Both the position numbers and the translations under genes were made by a program. From Paraphoma chrysanthemicola (taxonomy: Eukaryota; Ascomycota; Dothideomycetes; Pleosporales; Phaeosphaeriaceae), in assembly GCA_020744225.1 (NCBI GenBank), contig JAGMWG010000011.1, forward strand, positions 124,001 to 188,000: a stretch of DNA of 64,000 bases, written 5' to 3'. Shown here in pieces: positions 9,561 through 20,575 of the stretch (position 1 is its first letter; every line of letters begins with the position of its first letter). The notes under the pieces were generated by a model. The model saw only the letters and a list, made by a program, of their open reading frames with translations, was not told where the DNA came from and ran no database searches.

Positions 9561-12500
9561 TAATACTAATAAGCGTACTATTAAGTAAGTAATAAAGTAT
9601 CTTTAGATTACTTAATTAAAATAAAAGAGATTATATAAGTAGTAGTATTAGCTAAAACGTAAGAAGTAGTAGATTTTTAATAAAAGCTATTCTAATATAG
9701 AAGAGTTAGTAAGATTAAAGACGTAAGAGCGTTTTAACTAAGAAATTACGTTAGTAAATCTAAAAGCGCCTACTAAGGTAGCTGTTATAGATTAGTCTAT
9801 ATTCTAAGAACTAAACGTTACTAGTATTAATAATACTATACTAATTATTAGTAGTAGTTAATAAGATTAGTAACTAAAGTTCTATTTTATCTTTTTTTAG
9901 TATTTCTTAATATATTATTTATAGTTTTAGAAGTTATTTTCTAGTTCTTATATATTCTCTATATTATTATATCTTAACTATTTAACTAGGTATTCTTATA
10001 GCTTAATCTGCTTAGTATTTTAGTAGTCTAGAATTTCTTTAACTTTAAATTTATTTTCTTTCTTAGTTATATAGTAAAAGGTTTACTATAGTAGTATATT
10101 AGAGTTAGCTAGTTCTAATAGTTTAATGTAAAACCTTAAGTATACTTTTATATTCTTAGGTAAATCTAATATATATATTATAAGACTATTTTTCTTAAGA
10201 ATTAAAAATAGTCTAACTTTAATATAGTTTAGTCTCTTACTTAGTTACTTAGTTTATAAGTTTTTTATAAGTAAGTATACTTTATTTCTTTTTTTTAGCT
10301 AAAGAGCTATTTTTTATTTTTTGTTAATATATAAGATACTTTAGTATTAGACCTTCTTAATATAGTCTTGTATTTCTTTATATATTTTCTTAATTTCTTC
10401 TACTATCTATAGTATAGCTTTAGTATCTAAGCTAAGTAATATTCTTTTAAAGAGGTGTAGATATCTTTTATAGTTAGTAAAGAATAGTATTTTTTTATTA
10501 ACTTTAATATCTTATTATTATATACTAGTTATACTATAAGTAATAGTACTACTTAGTTATCTTATTTTAAAGTTAGGTAGGTTTATAAGTAGATCTTAAG
10601 AGTTCTATTTATTCTTTTTATTTATTTATTAGTTTCTAAATAGTATACTATAAATAGCTTTCTTTAAATACTAATTACTTCTATAAGTGTAGTCTAATAG
10701 TTTAATATAAATAGCTTATCTTAGTTACTTATAATTAATTTTAAGATTCTATAGTAGTAGATTACTTTATTATTAATAATATAGCCTAGTTATTTTACTA
10801 TATAATCTCTTCTAAAGAGTATTACTTTTATTATCTTAGTAAACCTATCTATAACTACTAGTATAGTATTATATATAATATTAGTTATAAAGTCTTATAA
10901 CTCTAGTAGTTTTATAATAAAGTTTATTAGTCTAGAGTTTCTTTAGAATTTCTAGAGCTTACATTTCTCTATATAGTGCGTATGTACTATACTTATTTTT
11001 CTAATAGTTAGTGTATTTTCTAATATAAGCGCTTATTTTGTTCTTTATATTTTAAAGCTATAGTTACGTTATATTATTTCTATTATACGTAATACTTCTA
11101 GATATCTATAGATTAAGTTATTATAATAATCTTAGATAATAGCTTCTTATAGTTTCTCTAGAACTTTATAAGTAATTATTAGAATATTATTAACTTTAAT
11201 TACAGTACTAAGAGATCTATCTTTATTAGTTTTAAGAATAGTACTCTTCTTAATTATCTTTATACTTATAATATTATATTATTAGCTTAGAGCATTTACT
11301 CTACTATTATCTTTTTCTAGAGTATAAGTAATCTTAAACTTATATTCTCTTAGTAATTCTAACTATTTAACTTATTATCTATTAAGTACTTTTATTATTA
11401 TAAAGTACTATAAGTTCTTATAGTCTATAAAGATCTTAAGCTTAGAGCTACTATATAAGTAAATCTTCTAGTATTCTAGTACTTCTACTATAGTAAGTAG
11501 TTCTTTATTATATATATTATATCTTTCTTTTACTTTACTAAATTTCTTAGAGTAGTATACTACTAAGTACTATTTCTTATTATATAGCTATATTTATATA
11601 GTACTTATTATAAGATTAAAGGTATCTATTTCTAACTAAGATAGTTTATTTAGCTTAAATATTTTAAGTACAAATTCTTTAATATATATCTACTTAAGTT
11701 ATTTAAATACTTTTTATTATAATTTACTTTATTTCTATATTGCTTCTTTTTATATAAGTCTTATAAGTAGTATAGTAATTTAAAAGTAGTTCTTAATAAA
11801 TATTTTATTAAAGTTTATAAATTCTAAAAAGAACTATATATTCTTAATATTTCTTAGTACTACTTATTCTTTAATAGTTTAGATCTTTTCTTTACTAATC
11901 TATACTCTATAGATACTTACTATATATTCTAGAAAGTCTAGTTCTTTCTTATAGAAACTATACTTTAATAGTTTTAGATGTAAGTTATATTTATTAAAGT
12001 ATTTAAGTACTGTTTTAATATATTTTTTATAGTCTTTCTTATTTTTTAAGTATATAAGAATATTATTAAGGTAAGCTATAATAAATATATTAAAGTACTT
12101 TCTTAGTATATTATTAATTAGTACTTAAAAGGTTATAGAAGCGTTAGTTAGTCTAAATAGTATAACGTAGTATTTATAGTAGCTATATCTTATTTAGAAT
12201 ACTATCTTCTATTTTTTTTTCTTTCTTAATTCTAACTTAATAGTACTTATTATATAAGTTTAGTAAAGTAAAAATCTTAGCTTTTAAGAGTTAATCTTAT
12301 AGCTCTAAAATATTTAGTAGTAAGTATCTATTTTTTTACGTTATTGCGTTTAGCTTATAATAGTTAATATATAGTTATAAACTTTTATCTTTCTTTAGTA
12401 TAAATAAGATAGAAAATTCTACTAGTAATTCTAATTTATAGATATATTCTTTAACTAGATTTTTATTAATATATTTTCTTACTACTTTTAGTTAGAGTTC

Positions 12501-15327
12501 TAATAATCTATATATTAGTAAGAAGAGTAGTTCTTTACCTTCTTCTAGATTAATCTTATAATTCTATAGTTTGTATTCTAGTAATACTATCTAGTCTATA
12601 AGTTTCTTAAATATATATCTCTATCTATAGTAGACTTTTAGAATTAGTAAAAGAATATTTTCTTTCTTTATAACTTATATAGCTCTTTTTATTTTATCTA
12701 TTAAGCTAACTACTCTTTATTTCTTATAGTGCGTTTAGTTTAAAGTAATCTTATTTATTATCTTCTCTTCTATTACCAGACTCTACTTATATATAGACTA
12801 AAGTCTATATATAGCTATATATCTATTAAAGAATAGTGTATTATTTACTTAATCTATTCTAGAGTTTATATTTTTTAACTAAGAAAGCTCTAATATAATG
12901 TCTTTACTAGCTAAGCTTAGAACGTCTAAAGTTATTTTTATCTAGTATTTATTAATATAGACGTTAGTTATTATTTTATGCATAATAACTAACTATTCTA
13001 GTATTATTTCTCTAGTAGCTACTTAGATATAATATAGATTTTCTTTTACTGTAGTCTTAAGACTAGCTTGTTTAACTACGTCTAAGAATATATAGTTACT
13101 TATAGATTCTAAATTTATTAATACTTTTATCTTTACTCTCTTAATCTTTATAAGAAGTTTATTAAGTAGTACTAAGTTAATATTATTACATTTCTACTTA
13201 TAGATTAACTTAGTTCTAAAAAAGACTTTTTTTCTATAAAGCTGTTTATAACTTTATCTTCTTAGTATTTATAGTAGTCTTTATTTAAGTATAGCTACTA
13301 TATCTTATTAAGATATTCTCTATTAACTATTAAGATTTAGAGTATTTATTTACTCTATAATTCTCTACTAGAAAAGGTTATTATTATTTATTTATTCTAA
13401 AGATAGAACTTGTATATATTCTTAAGGTAATTAAACGATTACTATTTATATTTAGATTTTCTAGTTAAGAACTATATTGTTACCTCTTTATTACTATAGT
13501 ATACTAAGTACTAATTATATATATAAGCTATATAGCTTATATTAGTATAGAGTAAGTTTCTTAGATTTATAAAATATAATAGTCTTAGAGTAATAATAAC
13601 GTTATTAAAGTTATTATTAACCTTCTTAGCTTCTTTATATACTTTGTATTCTTTAGTTACTTAGTCTTTATCTTCTAATCTCTACTTAAGTTAGTTACTA
13701 CGCTAGAAGTATCTCTTTTTTCTTTTATCTCTTAGAAGTGTATAATTATAAGGTATATTGTAGTTCTTATCTTATTATACTAGTAGTGCTTAACTATTAT
13801 TAGCTATCTTTACCTAATTTAGTAATTATTTTATAGCTTTATAGTACTAGTCTAGAAAGACTTTTTCTTTAGCTTCTTTCTATATTTCTCTACTAATATT
13901 AGAAAGTTATAGAAAGCTTTTCTAGATCTATTAGCTATTTTTTATTATAAACTCTATAAATTTATTACTTTCTAAGTTAAGTTAGAAGAATTATTTTCTT
14001 AGTTTTATATCTTACTTATATTTCTAGTTATATCTATATATCTTATTATTTTCTTATATATATATAAGTATTACGTATTTATTTCTTAACTATACTAGAG
14101 TAGTATTTTTATATTTTAGCGTTAAGCTTTTAAGTAGAGTATATATAAGCTAGTCTACTATATCCTAGTAGTAGAGTAGTAATTCTAGTACTAAGATTAT
14201 AGCGTTATCTTATATTATCTTAACTTTCGTCTTAAAGTGTAGTATAGAAGTATAAGTAATTATTAGTTCTTAGCTATAGCTATTCTTAAGATCTATATAA
14301 AAAAGTTTAATTATAGTTTCTTTCTTAATTCTTAAGATAAAAGAGTTTAGTTCTATATTAGAGTTAGATATTACGTTCTATTCTACCTTAGTTTCTTTAT
14401 TTTAGTTATATTAGATTATATTAATTATCTTAATAATCTTATTCTTTATCTAGTAATTCTTTACTAAATATTCTAGTTTACTATAATTATAACAAGTTCT
14501 TGTTTTCTTTATACTAGTCTTATATTTACCTTATATAGGTTTCTTATAACTATTATAGAGCTTATTATACTTAATAGTATTAACATCTATTAACTCTACT
14601 TCTTTAGATCTATAGTATTCTAGTATCTTCTTAGAGTAGAATTATTTCTTAGACTTATAGTCTTTAAGTTTATAGAACTACTTATATTTACTCTATTAGT
14701 ACGTTAAAGTAAAGGTATTAGTCTCTAGTTCTAATTTAAGTAGCTTATTATTAATTCTTATAGCTATCTTAATTAGATTATTTAAGCTAGTAATATTAGC
14801 TATACTTTATATAAGTTCTTTATAAACACTAAACTTAAGGTCTTATTAAAATATTTATATAAGAGCCTTATTATTCTACTTTGTATATTTAGAGTATTAT
14901 TAGAATAAGTTAGTATAGTCTTCTATAGACTAGGTCTATTAAAGGCGTTAGATTTTATCTTTTATAATAGTTAGTTCTTTAGTAATAGAGAATACTTTTC
15001 TAAGAGCTTCTTTAAACTTATTATAGTCTGTAATAATTTAGGTATTAGCTAGGTCTTATATACTACTGTTAAAGTATTATTTAAGTTTTAGAGTTACTTA
15101 ATTAAGCGCCTTTTCTTTTATAGTAGTAACTATATTAGTAATTTTATTTACTTTATTAATTATATTATAAAAGTAAAAGTAAAAGTTCTATTATATAATT
15201 TATAATTTAAGTATAGCTTAATCTCTATAGAAGTTGTTAGAAATTTATCTCTTAGTAGTAGCTTTACTAGCTATAATAGAAGTTAGAATATCTATTTCTA
15301 TATTACTTATCTTAAGAGTATTTAAAG

Positions 15328-15837
15328 TGTAAGAAGATCTAAAGTTAGAAGTAGGCTTTATATACTTAAGATTCTATAGTTAGTTCTTAAAGATAGAGTA
15401 TTAAGAAAGATTAGATAAGTTACTATAAGATAGATTAAGAGAATAATAATTAATAGTAGAAGGTTACACTAATATAGATAGAAGAAACTATAAGTTAAGT
15501 ATAAATAGTAACTAATTATAAATTAAGTACTAAGTTAAATATAATAAGCTATAGAAGCTTATTACTTCTATCTATATACCTAAGGTATTCTAGAAGTTCT
15601 AAAGATTCTATAGTTTATAGATATTATAGAATAGTCTAGAATTCTTAGAATAAGTTTTAGAAGTTCTAAGTATATAAAATACTCTTCGTATTCTAGAATC
15701 TATAGAACGCGTTACGTAACACTTAGCTAGTGTAGAGCTAAGTCTTTGTTAGCAGCTCTATAGTTACGCATTCTATATAGAATACCTTCTATTCTTAAAA
15801 CTTACACTCTATCTACTAATTCCTCTAGTTTATAACA
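15328..15837 (-). repeat. 5' LTR of gypsy-A1
   Basis: 510 bp. It keeps TG at 15328-15329 and CA at 15836-15837, so the terminal dinucleotides of the family can be read here. The TSD AATAG follows at 15838-15842. Confidence 0.85.
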
Positions 15838-15842
15838 AATAG

Positions 15843-16870
15843 TAATCTAAAGTATTAATACTACTAAGTAAGTAATTTTACTCTTTATTATCTTTTAAAG
15901 TAAGAATTATCTTACTACTTAGTAGAAGAAGAATAATCTATTTAATAACTAAGTTATTATAGTCTCTAAGAATAGCTAAATAATAAATAAGCTTAGTTTA
16001 GTATACTTAAAGTACTTTAATACTTATATAAAGAAGTGTACTCTTAAAGAAGTATAATTACTTTTTATTAATAGCTATAAGAGCTATAACTTACTTTATT
16101 TTTAGTAGTACTATAAGAAGAATAAGATTATTACTCTTTATATACTTTCTTACTTATTATATCTTCTATAGCTTTTTAATATAAGTTATTTCTTACTATT
16201 AAAGAAAGTATATAAGTACTAAGCTAGAAACCTAATATATAATAAGATTAGCTATATTACTAAACTTAAGTTTTTACTTTACTTTATTACTATATTTAAA
16301 AATATAATTACTAAAAGTAATATTAAGAGAGACTTTTAAAGTACTAGCTTAGTTTTACTTAATATAAAAGTAGTAATATTAAAGCTTAATATTTACTTAT
16401 AGACGTCTATACTACTTACTACTAATATTATATCTTAGAAAGTTTAAAACTCTAAGTAATACTCTAGAATTTAGATTATAATTAATACTAATTAAAAAGA
16501 GAATTTAAAGATATATTAATAGCTCTTCTACTTATATAGTTAAGATAGTTAAAAAGCTTACTAAAGATATAGAAATAATAGTATATTTCTTAGTATTAAT
16601 AAGTAACTAAGTTAAGAAGCTTTAAGTAGCTAATAAGACTATCTTATATAATAAATTATATAAGAAAAAGTGTATAAAGACTAAAGAGACTCTTATAGCT
16701 AAAGAGAGTATATACTTAACTACTATAAAAGAGTTTATAGTACGTAGTAAGAAGAAAAAAGTAAGAAAGAGCGTATATACTAAGAGTAGTAAGCTAACTT
16801 AAAGGTGCTATAAATACTATAGTAAGACTAGTTATAACTTATATATATATAAGTAAGTAAAAGAAATAGT
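15843..16870 (+). pseudogene. P1 transposase, second half (DDE core to zinc knuckle)
   Basis: Continues the P1 frame after the gypsy-A1 insertion. With TAG/TAA read through it aligns with the pogo core: a WVIPPF-like segment, a D-G-H-K-S-H-like site that now reads NSYKSYN near 16068-16085, the third-Asp motif (now LFNISYF) near 16160, and a post-core segment near 16340-16400. A C-terminal CCHC knuckle near 16805-16860 has several ligands now Tyr. Saturated with RIP-type changes. Confidence 0.7.
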
Positions 16871-16985
16871 TTCTTAGTAATATAAGTACTATATAGTATA
16901 GTAGATTTACTTTAAGATGCGTTTCTACTATTTATTATAGTAGATTTTAGTATAGTCTTAGTAGAGTATAGATGTTTATTTACTA

Positions 16986-17338
16986 AGTAATAGTAATTAC
17001 TATTTCTAAAAATAAATAAATATTTTAAAGTCTTATTATATAAACTTCTAAGACTTTCTTATTATAAGTCTAGTACTAAACTATTAAAATTTTAATAATT
17101 ATTATAAAATATATATATATAATCTACTATAAATCTACTTTTTAACAAAATCTTATTACTAAGTAATTAGTAATAAGAATAGAAAGTTCTTATTATCTAT
17201 CTATTATTAGTTATAATAAAAATCTTTATAGTTTTACTAACTCTATAGCTTATAATAATAACTATAATAAAAGATATAATAAGAGTTTAAGTAGTTATAA
17301 CTATTTATCTATTTTTAGAAATAGTAATTACTATTACT
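16986..17338. mobile_element. Small inverted-repeat element (MITE-like), about 353 bp
   Basis: Ends carry a 37-38-bp inverted repeat (AGTAATAGTAATTACTATTT... with one mismatch) at 16986-17022 and 17302-17338, and the interior is also partly self-complementary. No coding content. It lies in the 3' untranslated part of P1, between the transposase and the right TIR. I cannot fix a target-site duplication. Confidence 0.5.
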
Positions 17339-17397
17339 ACTTTTAAATATTTATATAGTAAAGTAGCTAACTTACCTATATAGCTAACTTACCTATA

Positions 17398-20042
17398 CTC
17401 GGGCCCTTGCGGTTACTTCGTAAAATTTCAAAGAAATTGCCCGTGCGAAGCACGGGCCTATCACCTCAATGCAAATGATCAGCTCAGTGCAATCGAACAG
17501 CCAAAGTCGCAATTTCTTAGCAGAACGCGCTTGTTTGTGACAGTAGATTTTTGATAGATCGATTAATCACATCTTATTGCAGTCCCCAGTCATTTTGTAG
17601 TTCATCCTCGCTTGTGGAGTCGCTGTTTTTGTCGCTGTTGCAGCCGTCAAGGTCATCTAACTCGCCCACGCCTGACACGATCACAGACTTGCGCTTGACG
17701 CCTGGGGACTGATCTTGCAGTATATCGCTTGTATATTCGTCCTCATCAGTCGCGCTGTTGTCCTTGCAATCTTCAGCTTGGGTTGCAGCTTGTGTTCCAG
17801 CGCGCTCATCCTGCCACAAGGCCACCGCCTTGGTGTAGGGATCTACGAGCCGCCGCACGCCAAAGGCCACCTCGCAAGCTGGTGTTGAGTCTGTTGTAGT
17901 CCTCTCCTCGTGATACTTGAAGCTATAGTCGCGATTAATATACTCCCATTTGGCCATGGCCTTAGTGTTGTAGTCGCTGTCGTCGTCGGCGTACACCCAC
18001 TTAGTGACGACGCGCTCGACGAGGACACCTGTTGCTGCGCGCTTGCAGTACCGGCGGGCCCAGTTCCTAACTGTAGGCAATAATCGCTTCCATTTGTTAG
18101 CAATCTTAGTGGCCTCGCGAAGTTGTTTTGCGGCAAGCTCACTCTCCAAGCGAGCGAGGTCATCTACCTCGCGCTGTTGTACCATCCGGCGCGCGTCTTG
18201 GGAGTATATAGGACCGCCCTTAGTCTCCAAAGCTCGCTTTTTACGACGTCGGCGCTCATCTTTGGCGTTTTCAGCTGCCTTTGTTCGATGGAGATCGCGC
18301 TTGAAGCCCTCAGCCGTGCGGGCAAGCGCTGAGGCGCCGCGTAGATGCTTAACGACGGAGGACGCCACGTCGGCAGGGAGATGCTCGCGAAGCACGGCGT
18401 TGACAAAGGGAGCTTGGAGCTGAATTTGGCGGACTGTTTTTGGTGTACGAAACGCTGTATTGCCGGGCAGTGGGTTCTCTGGTTCTGGAGTCGCGTCGGG
18501 CGGCGGCGGCCGACGCATAAGCTGCGCCATCTCAAGGTCAATTTTGACGCGATAAAAGCTTCGGATGGGGGACTTTGTGGGCGAGGAGCCAAGCTTTGGA
18601 GGCGATGAGACTACTATTGGAGTAGTAGATCGTGCTATTGCAGGTGGAGGTGTAGGAGATCGCTCCTCGGCGCTGGAGTTACAATCTTCCTGTCGTTTCA
18701 ATTGATCAAGCACGACGCCGGGCGCCCAAGGAGCAATACCTGTACGCCTCCAGCCGCTCAGGATGGTGGTGCGGGTGAAAGTTTGACGTCGGATCTCTGC
18801 CACAGTCGCCAGAAAGTCAGCTTTACTTATATCTTTGGACCCAGTACGAGCAGCCCAGTCAAGGCAGCGCCCGTGGTACCATTTGAGTAGCTAGAAACAG
18901 CCCACATCAAGCGGCTAGAGTAGGTGGGTTGTATGAGGTGGTAACGCCCACAGTATAATACTATTATCCTCCGCAAACTTGGCAAACTCCATCGTCTCAT
19001 GTGAGCCGTGCCCATCCACTAACAGCAGCCGCCATCTGCCTATACTCTTGTGCTTTGTCATCTTGTCGAAGTGCTTGATCCACTCTAGCGCGAGGGAGTC
19101 GTTGGTGTAGCCGCTGTCGCTGACGCAGATGAGATGATCGTCAGGGAGATCAGTGATCCAGTGCTCCATGATTGTTGCAGCTTTGATAATAATCATAGGT
19201 GGAATAACCCAGCCAGCAGCGCTTACGCACTCGACGAGGGTAACAAGCTCGCGATTGTTGGCAGACGGGATGAAGATCTCGCGTCCAAACTTGCTATACA
19301 CGTACTGGTTAGTTGCGACTCCAATTCTGCAGCCAGTCTCATCCATATTGTATATATCCTCCGGGAGTATCCCAAGCTCCTTCATGTGCTTTTCCAGCCG
19401 ATTATACCAGCTTCGGAGAGCCTCAGGCTCTTGCGCAAGCTTACGCTGGATCTCCATCGGCTTTGCTTTAACGCGCCTGTATTTTGGGTGGCGCTGAAGC
19501 CACCGGCGTGCCCAGTGCTTCCCAAGTTGCGGATGAGCCTCATCCAATCCAGTATAAGATTCTGCCAAGATGGCGTTGGCTTGTTGCTCGACGAGTCCTC
19601 GATGGACGCCGTAACCGATCGCATCGATAGCATCCATATATCGCTCGAGCGCAAGGTCTTGCTCCTCCGACAGAAGCGTGTTGGGTGGGCGGCGATCGCT
19701 GCGAGTATGGCCACCTTTGTACATGCGATAGAGGCGATAATATGGAAGGTTGTGGACGCGGGCGTAACTTTTGAGATCTGGGTTGGTGTACTGGTGCAGC
19801 TTTGCGACGTGCTCTTTCAACACCACCACATCTGCAGCGTATGAGGAGATTTTAGAAGCTTTTGGAGCCATGTTTGAAATGATTTAGCTATTTTAGATTT
19901 ATTATTACAGCGTGTTGTGGTAGAGTTGTATTATCTTAAAGTTGTTCGATTGCACTGAGCTGATAATTTGCGTTGAGGTGATAGGCCCGTGCTTCGCACG
20001 GGCTTCCGAACAGGAATTTCGAAGAAACCGCAAGGGCCCGAG
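17398..20042 (-). mobile_element. Nearly unmutated pogo-superfamily DNA transposon, 2645 bp
   Basis: Perfectly delimited: TIRs of about 100 bp (17398-17498 and 19943-20042) start CTCGGGCCCTTGCGGTT, flanked by TA at 17396-17397 and 20043-20044. Each TIR includes a 19-base near-perfect palindrome (8-bp stem, 3-base loop; 17439-17457 and 19985-20003). The single transposase gene is on the minus strand. Composition is like host DNA, in stark contrast to the flanks, and the target is the right TIR of P1. This is the youngest insertion in the window and may be mobilisable in trans. Confidence 0.95.
17574..19871 (-). pseudogene. DDE transposase, 765 residues, interrupted by two TAG codons
   Basis: One frame from ATG 19871 to the stop at 17574, broken only at TAG 18915-18917 (codon 319) and TAG 18891-18893 (codon 327). 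Both sit where CAG (Gln) is expected: the first occupies the conserved Gln of the LLQPLD motif and separates the third catalytic Asp (codon 322) from the rest. Domains: N-terminal HTH (about 10-60), CENP-B-like region (about 65-135), DDE_1 core with Asp177 (YNMDETG), Asp286 (LVDGHGSH) and Asp322 (DD35D), then a long basic, coiled-coil-like C-terminal extension (about 400-765) of unknown function. The ATG at 18803 lies in the same frame, so the two long open frames are one gene. The truncated product (318 residues) lacks one catalytic Asp, so this copy should be inactive without readthrough. Confidence 0.92.
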
Positions 20043-20164
20043 TAGAGTATATTAATTCTACTTTTTTTAAAAGTAGAAATTAATTAATATAAACTATTAG
20101 TAAGCTAGCTACATTAGTAAGCTAGCTACTTTTTCTTAGTATAACTAATACGTTAGTAACTTAA

Positions 20165-20575
20165 TTATATCTTAACTATATAACATAATATTAAATAACT
20201 AAGAAGGTAGAATTAAGCTTACTCTTAAGACTTATTCTATATACTAGTTTTAAAGTCTATAATATATAGCTACTACTTTTAATATTAATTATTAGTACTT
20301 CTCTAATTAGCTTTATAGAATTACTCTATACTCTAAAACTTATCTAAACTCTTATAAGCTTACTATAACTAAAGAGTAAATAATTACCTAATATATTTTT
20401 AATCTTAATTTATAAAAATTTATACTCTAGCTAAAAGTAGTAGATATAGCTAATAAGATACTAAGTGTACTATTAAGATAGTAGCTTATAAAGACTAGAG
20501 TAGACTAGTTAATATATAAGAGAGCTCTAGAGTTTATTTAAAGAGAATAAGCGTAAAGTAAGATAGTAAGCTTAA
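20165..20575 (+). pseudogene. P2 transposase, N-terminal part
   Basis: Read with former Gln/Trp at TAG/TAA, it aligns with the 7793 transposase: an HTH segment, then the CENP-B-like stretch. The latter here reads YIFNLNLQRF...VVDIANKIL..., followed by a KTRVDQLIYKRALEFI-like segment. It ends where the gypsy-B LTR begins. Confidence 0.65.

Larger units (their letters stand above)
6889..15837 (-). mobile_element. Gypsy-A1, chromodomain-type Ty3/gypsy LTR retrotransposon
   Basis: Two direct 510-bp LTRs (6889-7398 and 15328-15837) are flanked by the exact 5-bp duplication AATAG (6884-6888 and 15838-15842). One LTR keeps TG at 15328-15329 and CA at 15836-15837; the other has TA in their place. 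The internal pol lies on the minus strand: the RT YLDD box reads YLNN at 12062-12073, and the chromodomain-like C-terminus falls near 9890-10060. A 1.85 kb pogo is inserted at 7710/9562. Without it the element is about 7.1 kb. RIP-saturated and dead. Confidence 0.88.
6169..20052 (+). mobile_element. Pogo/Fot1-like transposon P1, interrupted by two younger elements
   Basis: The left TIR (6169-6213, two copies of a GATAAGTTAGTTATATAA-like unit) is the inverse of the right TIR, whose inner part is 17355-17397 and outer part 20043-20052. The right TIR is split by insertion of the 17398-20042 element. TA target sites are at 6167-6168 and 20053-20054. The coding part runs from about 6230 to 6888 and resumes at 15843-16870, split by gypsy A1. 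Fully RIP-saturated. Confidence 0.7.

Noticed and set aside
7709..9564. piggyBac-like TTAA target duplication
   Set aside because: The empty site in gypsy-A2 fits a TA duplication with the neighbouring T and A by chance; the transposase is clearly pogo-type, and related ends use TA.
17574..18803. Separate second gene in the young transposon
   Set aside because: It is in the same frame as the upstream ORF, separated only by two TAG codons at expected Gln positions; it is the C-terminal part of one transposase.
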